NCBI GenBank assembly: GCA_963210315.1
Contig: OY723250.1
Coordinates: 2,046,001 to 2,110,000, forward strand
DNA: 64,000 nucleotides
Reading direction: 5' to 3'
Source of the DNA: Rhynchopus euleeides
Taxonomy: Eukaryota > Euglenozoa > Diplonemea > Diplonemida > Diplonemidae
Positions 56,440 to 64,000 of this stretch are shown in pieces. Below the pieces are notes generated by a model. It was not told the DNA's origin. It searched no databases and saw only the letters and a program-made list of their open reading frames with translations. Numbering within the stretch: position 1 is the first letter of the stretch; every line of letters begins with the position of its first letter. A program made the position numbers and the translations under genes.

Positions 56440-56540
56440 TCACACTGGGGCACTTGGCGGATCTCCCCCAATTTCCCCCATATCATTGGGGTACTTGGCG
56501 GATCTCCCCCAATCTCCCCCATATCATTGGGGTACTAACA
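56440..56540 (+). repeat. Two to three units related to the 41-bp satellite
   Basis: GGGGTACTTGGCGGATCTCC / CCCAATCTCCCCCATATCATT repeats with a period of about 44 bp. Its layout (TACTTGG, GAT-C-run twice, then A/T-rich link) resembles the satellite at 61809 onward. Confidence 0.6.
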
Positions 56541-56548
56541 ACACTTAC

Positions 56549-56757
56549 GAGTGTCGATAGTCAATACCCACGCCGCTGGCGTTTCAAACGAACACTTCCG
56601 AGTGTCAAGAGGATATACCCACGTCTCTGGCGTTTCAAGCGAACACTTCCGAGTGTCGATAGTCAATACCCACGCCGCTGGCGTTTCAAACGAACACTTC
56701 CGAGTGTCGAGAGGAAATACCCACGTCTCTGGCGTGTCCAAGCAAACACTTCCGAGT
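56549..56757 (+). repeat. 51-bp tandem repeat, four units
   Basis: Units of 51 bp (CGAGTGTCGATAGTCAATAC ... GCGTTTCAAACGAACACTTC) alternate between two subtypes: GATAGTCAATACCCACGCC and GAGAGGAAATACCCACGTC types, in ABAB order. Because 51 is a multiple of three, frames stay open. No gene is implied. Confidence 0.85.
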
Positions 56758-56762
56758 GTTAA

Positions 56763-56870
56763 GGGGGTCTTCGCTACGGGGTGGTCGTCAGTGCATTTTG
56801 GTGCATTCCCGTTTGAATTGGCTGAAAACTGTCGAAGTTTGTCGAAGTTTGTCGACCAACGAAGACCCCC
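56763..56870. mobile_element. K5: hairpin MITE
   Basis: GGGGGTCTTCGCTACGGGG to CAACGAAGACCCCC. TAA on both sides (56760-56762 and 56871-56873) is the target duplication. It lies at the edge of the 51-bp repeat. Confidence 0.9.
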
Positions 56871-56873
56871 TAA

Positions 56874-58105
56874 GAAAACCAGTACCGAACACTGGTAAAA
56901 AAGACGGACGCTCGGCACATGCCGGGCAGGGCACATCTCAATTTTTAGACACACACCGCCATACACAAGTCTGCCTTATTTTTTTTGCGAAACACTGCAT
57001 GGCGACTTCAATCCTATTGAACTGTTTTCTTGAGCCACAATTGGTGTGGTCCCCACTCTGTATCAACAAACCACGAGTCCAATTCGCCCTGCTGTATACG
57101 CACGCACAGGGGGTTGATACCAGGCCGAGGGCCACAATAGAAACCAACAAGGCAACCCTTTTCTTCTGAAGCGATATACCTCCGCCTTTCGAACAGAAAC
57201 GCGCTTCTGGGCTTCCTGCATTCTGGCTGTATGTTTATTTGTCATTCATTTCTGCCATGCCATGCGTGGCACGCACACAATCTAATTCTCCCCCGAGAGG
57301 CCTCCTTCCCCTGGGGACATGCAGCGGAAATGATATGCCGTGCAGCGCCCTGCACAAACAGATGATCATATCTCGCGAAAAAAAAGCACCCTTTCTTTGC
57401 CAGATGCCACTATTCATTATTCACCTCTTCTTGGTGCGTAGATACAATTGTCTTTTTTTCCCCTTTGGGTGTGGAGAGGGGCGGCGGAGGGACGGAGGGG
57501 GGGGTGGGGTGGGGCGGGTTCGCTAAGCGGTTCGGAAAAGTGTGTATTTCCCAATATTGGTGCAGTTGACATCCGATAGTTCGTAGCAGGTGCAGCAGAT
57601 GCAGCAGATACAGCAGGTTGTGGTGCAGAACGGGAATTTCCAGTCTGGCATCTGCAACTGCTTCGATGACATGCCCTAGCTATCTATTGGGAGTCTCGCT
57701 ACCAAGGCGTCGCTGTGTGAGAACATGTGAGGATGTTGCCAGGTTCCCCTGCGCTTGGTAGCGAGGCTCGTCCGGGAAACGTAAAAACGCCGAAAACCTT
57801 TAAATTTCAAATCAGCGAGTATCGCCCCCCCCCCCCCTCACTCCCTCCCCCCGACCTGCCCCTCTTTTTTAATTTTTCATTTCCCCCCCGGGGGGAGGGG
57901 GTGGTTAACAGCGCAAAGGAAAGCCGTGCCCAGCGCAGACCATCCCCCCCCCCCTCCCCTGAGCCAGAATGCCACCACGCAGCAAGCGTGGGTTGTTGGT
58001 TGCAGCAACTCGGCGGGGCACACCCCTCCTCTTCTTCTTTATCCGGGCTTGGCACACAACACAACGCCATGTCACGTGGCCCGCGTCCTTTATATTTTTT
58101 CAGAT
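56874..58105. other. Gene-free stretch
   Basis: A J-like hairpin (GGGAGTCTCGCTACCAAGG to TTGGTAGCGAGGCTC) is at about 57690-57768. C/G runs lie near 57826-57837 and 57946-57954. No supported gene. Confidence 0.5.
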
Positions 58106-58108
58106 TTA

Positions 58109-58215
58109 GGGGGCCCTCGCTACGAGTCACTGTGAGTCACGAGTCGTCAGTTGTCAGCCAAACATGGCTGACTTCTCACTTTTTCTCACTCAGTCACTTG
58201 GTAGCGAGGGCCCCC
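58109..58215. mobile_element. J3: hairpin MITE
   Basis: Ends GGGGGCCCTCGCTACGAGT and GTAGCGAGGGCCCCC. TTA on both sides (58106-58108 and 58216-58218). Confidence 0.9.
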
Positions 58216-58605
58216 TTAGTTCAGATATTTTTCAGATTTGCACCTACACTGCATCGGAATTCCGGGCCAGCCGTTTTCTCTGCTCGATCAGGCCTACTAC
58301 TCCTCCGATGAGGGGTTGCCTTGGAGAGCGTAGAGTTGCCCAGCGGGTGGGCACTGGCAGCAGGCCTGGTGGGTTTGCAGTGTTGTTGTCTCCCCGGTTC
58401 TCCTTCAATTCACATCCAAAAAAAACCTTTATTTTTTTGACACAGCTTTTGGGGGCAAAATCCCAACCGAGGAAGCTTTTGTGGGTGCCGTTTTTATTTT
58501 ATGTTTTTTTGCTGGATCTTGCAACCATCGCTCGCCCAAGCGTGGGGGGTGGGGAGTGGTGTGTACAAACAGAGGCGGGCCTGCGTTCCAACGAAACAAG
58601 TCTCG

Positions 58606-58714
58606 GGGGGCCTTCGCTACCAAGTGTGACTGAGTGAGAAAAAGTGAGCCACGGCCCACTTCCCCTCACTGACTGACGAGCTGTGACGAGCAGTGACTGG
58701 TAGCGAAGGCCCCC
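58606..58714. mobile_element. J4: hairpin MITE
   Basis: Ends GGGGGCCTTCGCTACCAAGT and GGTAGCGAAGGCCCCC, intermediate between J and K. TCG on both sides (58603-58605 and 58715-58717). Confidence 0.9.
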
Positions 58715-58717
58715 TCG

Positions 58718-59979
58718 GACAGGCATTGGTTTGTTGTCGTTTCACAATCCAGCAGGATTGGGAGATATGATTTTTTTTGGCATACACAGTTTGGTGCATC
58801 CAACCAAGGGCAGCTGACACCCTGTGAAAGTGTTTTGATGTGGGCGCGTGTTCGCGCCCGGCGCGACACCACCACACACCCCATCCCCACCCATTTCATC
58901 TCTGACTGGGGTTGCCGTGTAGAAACCCCTCTCCACCCTACCCCCAACAAGCAAGTCGAGTAAGGGATGCCCATATCTGGTTTCCTTTTCTTCTACTTCG
59001 CCACCCACACAGACAACCCCTTCCCCCAACAAGCAAGCAGGCAGGTTTTGTCTGAAATTTACCCAACCACCACCATTCCCCCCCCGTTCTCCCAACACAA
59101 CCTCCTATGATTCTAACTTCACACCTTCCCTTCCCCCGATTTTTTCGTCATTTAGAAAAGGAAGAACACACACCCAGCCCCTCACAGCCTCACACCCCCA
59201 CTTTGTGGGTGTTGCAGAAAACGCTTCGCACAATCTACGCTCGGGCTACGGACAAACTCCGCACGAACTGCGCAATTTAGACTTTTTCTGCAAAACGCCG
59301 AGCTGTGACCTTTCCGGAGATGCTTCCGGAGTGGTGTGATTTTTTGTTGTTGTTTCAGCGTCCTTGATATCGTGATTAACTGAAAGATGAGGCGCTGTTT
59401 TGCGCACCAACCCCCCCCCCCCCCCACTACCAGATCCCACGAGAAGGTGCTGGGAGATTTACTTTTCCATTCACTCTCGACGATCAAACCCCCCCCCCCC
59501 TCCCCACACTACCAGATTTTTCTCTTCTCCTTTATCCCACACCCACCCACCCACCCACCCACCCATCTTCACCACCACCCCCCCATCCCATCCCCCTAAT
59601 GCGAGACCCCGGGGGGTTTTTTTTGAAATATTTTTTGCTTCTCTTTCTGACTCCCTCCCCCTGCCCTCCTTCGCAACAGCAACAGCAACCGCCTCCCCAC
59701 CTTACCCCACCCTCCAAAAAATAAAAAAACAATCTGAAAGTAAAGTCGACGAGGTATCAATTGGGGGGGGGGAAGCCATCCGACATCTGCTTTGTGATTT
59801 TCGATACCAAGGGGGGGGGGTGGTGGAGGGGGGGGGGATCGTGTCGTTCAGAACATACACCCTCTCTCCCCCCCTCCCTCCACTCACTTCCTAATCCCAC
59901 CTCCACCTCCACCACCCCGATCACCTTTCGGTCCTTTCCTTCCATCATGCATTCATGCATGTGTCTTTTTCTTTCTTTT
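58718..59979. other. Gene-free stretch
   Basis: C and G runs (59410-59423, 59489-59499, 59763-59771 and 59811-59820) and a short block near 59458-59487 shared with 1060-1095 and 52305-52340. No supported gene. Confidence 0.5.
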
Positions 59980-60137
59980 CAGCACACTTCGATGTGGGCG
60001 GAAAGTGTCGCGTGCTTGTTCGTGCCCTTGTGCTCCTCACTCACGACACCATCATCAGCAGGAGTGTGAGTGTGGAAGCGTCAACGCAAAAAAGAAACCA
60101 AAGCAAAAAGTGCCGAACAAAGCGCAGTGACACTTTT
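59980..60137 (+). repeat. Dispersed repeat M, copy 2
   Basis: Appears identical to 44945-45102. A CTTTTTCTTTCTTTT tract precedes it. MITE J5 follows 6 bp later, as J2 follows copy 1 by 8 bp. Confidence 0.85.
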
Positions 60138-60143
60138 CTTTCT

Positions 60144-60252
60144 GGGGGCCCTCGCTACGAGTCACTGTGAGTCACGAGTCGTCAGTTTTCAGCCAAACAT
60201 GGCTGACTTCTCACTTTTTCTCACTCAGTCACACTTGGTAGCGAGGGCCCCC
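60144..60252. mobile_element. J5: hairpin MITE
   Basis: Ends GGGGGCCCTCGCTACGAGT and GTAGCGAGGGCCCCC. TCT on both sides (60141-60143 and 60253-60255). Nearly identical in sequence to J2. Confidence 0.9.
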
Positions 60253-60255
60253 TCT

Positions 60256-61223
60256 TTCCTTTATTCTTGGCAAATTGAGGAGGAGAAAGCAGAAAGGGGA
60301 AAAAAAAAGCAACCCCCTTCCACCGCACCCCATCATGAAGCTTGAATCTCGACTGTAGCAAATGAAGAAACCCAATGGAGAAAACCGACGGGACAGGCCG
60401 TAAGAAATTGCTTTCGACATGCTGCTTGTCCCATTATTTATTCTGAAATCACCCGCAGTCCCCCGCACCACCATGTCACCCCATCGGTGTTTGACACCTT
60501 TAGGGTACCATCTGTTTCACTTGGCTGGGGTATTTTTCTTACCAAGGATAAGCCAGAGAAGAGGGTGGGGGGAGGGCACAAAGGTATTCTTATCTCTGAG
60601 TGCATCAGCAGGTGTGGCCTGGCGAGAATGGCAGGGTTGCCGCCATCGCCTTCCCGCAACTTTGTTGTTGCGTGGGCCCGGGCAGGTCTGGTGCAATTCA
60701 AGGGTGTCTCCTTTGTTCTGAGGCGAAGAGGTGTGCCTCAGCAACCTCAGCAAGGGCTGGCTTCGCGTTAACTGGCCCCAACCGACCTTCACGTTTGGTT
60801 GGGACAACAGGACGGCGGGAATCCTGTCCATGAGAAATCAAAATAGTGTGGTGATAGGATATTTCTCCCCCCCCCTGTGCGGGGGCAACCCCATCAGGGT
60901 GGGAGCGTTTTGTTAGTTTTTATATCCCCCGTTCCCCTCGTGGTGTTCTTTTCGCTCTCGGCCTCGTGTCCGAAACGTGCGCTGGGTGCCTCCTCCTGAA
61001 TCACGGCACAAAAAAAAAGTGGTAATCAGAGAAGTTGACAACATCCCCTTCGTGACCCTTCGCAACGCACGCTGGGTGACCCCTTCTCTCCCGCTCTCGA
61101 TATGCACCCCTCCCCCCTGAGGTTCAGTTCACACACAAATGAATCTTTTGTTGCATTTATTCTTCATCATCGCCAGCCATCCGGTTAAATAGTGCCCATT
61201 TCCAGGTTTTGGCCAATTCTAAA
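60256..61223. other. Gene-free stretch
   Basis: Short overlapping frames only. No motif or element ends recognised. Confidence 0.45.
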
Positions 61224-61539
61224 TACCGTATACGTAAATATTATGGAACGTAAATATTATGGAACGGGCCCATTTTTGCCCGGTCCGTTCCATAATATTT
61301 ACGTTCCAAAATATTTACAGGGCCAGTTGGGGACTCGGTGGTGAGGATGGTTTGCCTCAGGAATCGCACGAAAAGTGCACGAGTAGGTCCCGTCAGGGAC
61401 TCTGTATGCCGTCCGATCACCTGGTCCAAGTCCCCGAGTCGCAGAAAGCCCTGTAAATATTATGGAACGAAAAAAATCTGGAACGCCAACCCACCAGCGT
61501 TCCATAATATTTACGTTCCAAAATATTTACGTATACGGT
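61224..61539 (+). mobile_element. E3: uninterrupted MITE of the E family
   Basis: It begins TACCGTATACGTAAATATT and ends CGTATACGGT. The core matches E1 and E2. The right-hand TA is missing where J6 abuts. This copy gives the empty site for element C in E2. Confidence 0.85.
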
Positions 61540-61682
61540 GGGGGCCCTCGCTACCAGTCACGGGTCGTCACGGCTCGTCAGTGAGTCAGGGGGCTTTTTT
61601 GGCTGGCCTGGGGAGAAGGGTGAATTTTCAGGTTTTTGGCTGACTACGAGTCACTACGAGTCACTTGACTGGTAGCGAGGCC
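61540..61682. mobile_element. J6: J-type element abutting E3
   Basis: It starts GGGGGCCCTCGCTACCAGT and ends CTGGTAGCGAGGCC, longer than the other J copies. GGT on both sides (61537-61539 and 61683-61685) fits a 3-bp target duplication. 61626-61690 is repeated inverted at about 61735-61788, so the right half is duplicated as a hairpin. Confidence 0.7.
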
Positions 61683-61808
61683 GGTCTGGAACTCCGGGTG
61701 GGGACTTGGCACAATATGAGAAAATTCCACCCAGAGGTCCAGACCGGCCTCGCTACCAGTCACGTGACTCGTAGTGACTCACAGTGGTCCCCACCTCCTG
61801 TAGGGGCA

Positions 61809-63489
61809 CTCCCCGATTCCCCCCAGCAAATTAGTGTACTTGGTTGATTCCCCCCGATTCCCCCCAGTACACTGTCGTACTTGGACGATTCCCCCCGATT
61901 CCCCCCAGTACATTGTCGTACTTGGACGATTCCCCCCGATTCCCCCCAGTACATTGTCATACTTGGACGATTCCCCCCGATTTCCCCCAGTACATTGTCG
62001 TACTTGGACGATTCCCCCCAGTACAGTGTCGTACTTGGACGATTCCCCCCGATTTCCCCCAGTACATTGTCATACTTGGACGATTCCCCCCGATTCCCCC
62101 CAGTACATTGTCGTACTTGGACGATTCCCCCCGATTTCCCCCAGTACATTGTCGTACTTGGACGATTCCCCCCGATTCCCCCCAGTACAGTGTCGTACTT
62201 GGACGATTCCCCCCGATTTCCCCCAGTACATTGTCATACTTGGACGATTCCCCCCGATTCCCCCCAGTACATTGTCGTACTTGGACGATTCCCCCCGATT
62301 TCCCCCAGTACATTGTCGTACTTGGACGATTCCCCCCGATTCCCCCCAGTACAGTGTCGTACTTGGACGATTCCCCTCGATTTCCCCCAGTACATTGTCA
62401 TACTTGGACGATTCCCCCCGATTCCCCCCAGTACATTGTCGTACTTGGACGATTTCCCCCGATTTCCCCCAGTACATTGTCGTACTTGGACGATTCCCCC
62501 CGATTCCCCCCAGTACATTGTCGTACTTGGACGATTCCCCCCGATTCCCCCCAGTACATTGTCGTACTTGGACGATTCCCCCCGATTCCCCCCAGTACAT
62601 TGTCGTACTTGGACGATTCCCCCCGATTTCCCCCAGTACATTGTCGTACTTGGACGATTCCCCCCGATTCCCCCCAGTACAGTGTCGTACTTGGACGATT
62701 CCCCCCGATTCCCCCCAGTACATTGTCGTACTTGGACGATTCCCCCCAGTACATTGTCATACTTGGACGATTCCCCCCGATTCCCCCCAGTACATTGTTA
62801 TACTTGGACGATTCCCCCCGATTCCCCCCAGTACATTGTCATACTTGGACGATTCCCCCCGATTCCCCCCAGTACATTGTCATACTTGGACGATTCCCCC
62901 CGATTCCCCCCAGTATATTGTCGTACTTGGACGATTCCCCCCGATTCCCCCCAGTACATTGTCGTACTTGGACGATTCCCCCCGATTCCCCCCAGTACAG
63001 TGTCGTACTTGGACGATTCCCCCCGATTCCCCCCAGTACATTGTCATACTTGGACGATTCCCCCCGATTCCCCCCAGTACATTGTCATACTTGGACGATT
63101 CCCCCCGATTTCCCCCAGTACATTGTCATACTTGGACGATTCCCCCCGATTCCCCCCAGTACATTGTCGTACTTGGACGATTCCCCCCGATTCCCCCCAG
63201 TACATTGTCATACTTGGACGATTCCCCCCGATTCCCCCCAGTACATTGTCATACTTGGACGATTCCCCCCGATTCCCCCCAGTACATTGTCATACTTGGA
63301 CGATTCCCCCCGATTTCCCCCAGTACATTGTCGTACTTGGACGATTCCCCCCGATTCCCCCCAGTACATTGTCATACTTGGACGATTCCCCCCGATTCCC
63401 CCCAGTACATTGTCGTACTTGGACGATTCCCCCCGATTCCCCCCAGTACATTGTCATACTTGGACGATTCCCCCCGATTCCCCCCAGTA
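61809..63489 (+). repeat. 41-bp satellite array, forward part
   Basis: About 41 tandem units follow the pattern GTACTTGGACGATTCCCCCC, GATTCCCCCC, AGTACATTGTC. Variants are GATTTCCCCC, GTCATAC for GTCGTAC and ACAGTG for ACATTG. A few units lack one GATTCCCCCC block. Because the unit has no stops in three frames, long open frames result, but they are artefacts. Confidence 0.97.
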
Positions 63490-64000
63490 AGTATGACAAT
63501 GTACTGGGGGGAATCGGGGGGAATCGTCCAAGTACGACAATGTACTGGGGGGAATCGGGGGGAATCGTCCAAGTATGACAATGTACTGGGGGGAATCGGG
63601 GGGAATCGTCCAAGTATGACAATGTACTGGGGGGAATCGGGGGGAATCGTCCAAGTATGACAATGTACTGGGGGGAATCGGGGGGAATCGTCCAAGTATG
63701 ACAATGTACTGGGGGGAATCGGGGGGAATCGTCCAAGTACGACAATGTACTGGGGGGAATCGGGGGGAATCGTCCAAGTACGACAATGTACTGGGGGGAA
63801 TCGGGGGGAATCGTCCAAGTATGACAATGTACTGGGGGGAATCGGGGGGAATCGTCCAAGTATGACAATGTACTGGGGGGAATCGGGGGGAATCGTCCAA
63901 GTACGACAATGTACTGGGGGGAATCGGGGGGAATCGTCCAAGTATGACAATGTACTGGGGGGAATCGGGGGGAATCGTCCAAGTATGACAATGTACTGGG
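63490..64000 (-). repeat. 41-bp satellite array, inverted part (runs off window)
   Basis: The same unit appears in reverse complement for about 12.4 copies to the window end. The switch is abrupt at CCCCCCAGTA|AGTATGACAATGTAC near 63489, making a palindrome of at least 1 kb. Confidence 0.97.

Noticed and set aside
61834-63991. Long open frames (up to about 600 codons) in several frames at the right end
   Set aside because: They follow from a 41-bp satellite unit without stop codons and have no start context, domain or codon signature.

Overview
The window looks like nuclear DNA of a eukaryotic microbe (a protist or alga). No bacterial operon structure is visible. Two large, apparently intronless surface-protein genes sit in about 60 kb of repeat-dominated DNA full of poly(C)/poly(G) runs and pyrimidine tracts. 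I cannot name the species. Chromerid-like algae and Euglenozoa (diplonemids or free-living kinetoplastids) would both fit Pro/Thr-stalked membrane proteins and polypyrimidine tracts before the start codons, but nothing here decides between them.

Layout: 1-7.6 kb is gene-poor low-complexity DNA with a few short dispersed repeats. 7664-13991 is a terminal-inverted-repeat (TIR) element carrying a LINE-like reverse transcriptase frame of about 1,530 codons (minus strand) next to a near-perfect 542-bp inverted duplication and arrays of a GATCACAACA motif. 14-17.4 kb is non-coding. 17588-20317 encodes an 8-TM surface protein. 20.3-33.5 kb holds nested DNA elements, including a 2.3-kb relative of the first TIR element. 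33611-37147 encodes a paralogue of the 8-TM protein with a stalk about twice as long. 37627-47394 is bounded by two 1.53-kb inverted arms. 47.6-50.3 kb is a nest of TA-flanked miniature elements, one of them split by a small foldback element. 50.3-61.8 kb is non-coding with more miniature elements. 61809-64000 is a 41-bp satellite that switches orientation near 63489 and runs off the window.

Mobile-element groups defined from the sequence alone: (1) TGGGG...CCCCA foldback elements with 5-bp target duplications (copies A, B, C, D); (2) TACCGT-ended elements flanked by TA (E1-E3, F, H); (3) hairpin elements of about 107-143 bp starting GGGGGCCCTCGCTAC or GGGGGTCTTCGCTAC with 3-bp target duplications (J1-J6, K1-K5); (4) element G with GGGCGATAA subterminal repeats; (5) dispersed repeats L, M and Q. 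The two protein genes are tandem paralogues in the same orientation and share an extracellular domain, a Pro/Thr stalk, a second domain and eight membrane segments. They probably belong to a larger surface family.
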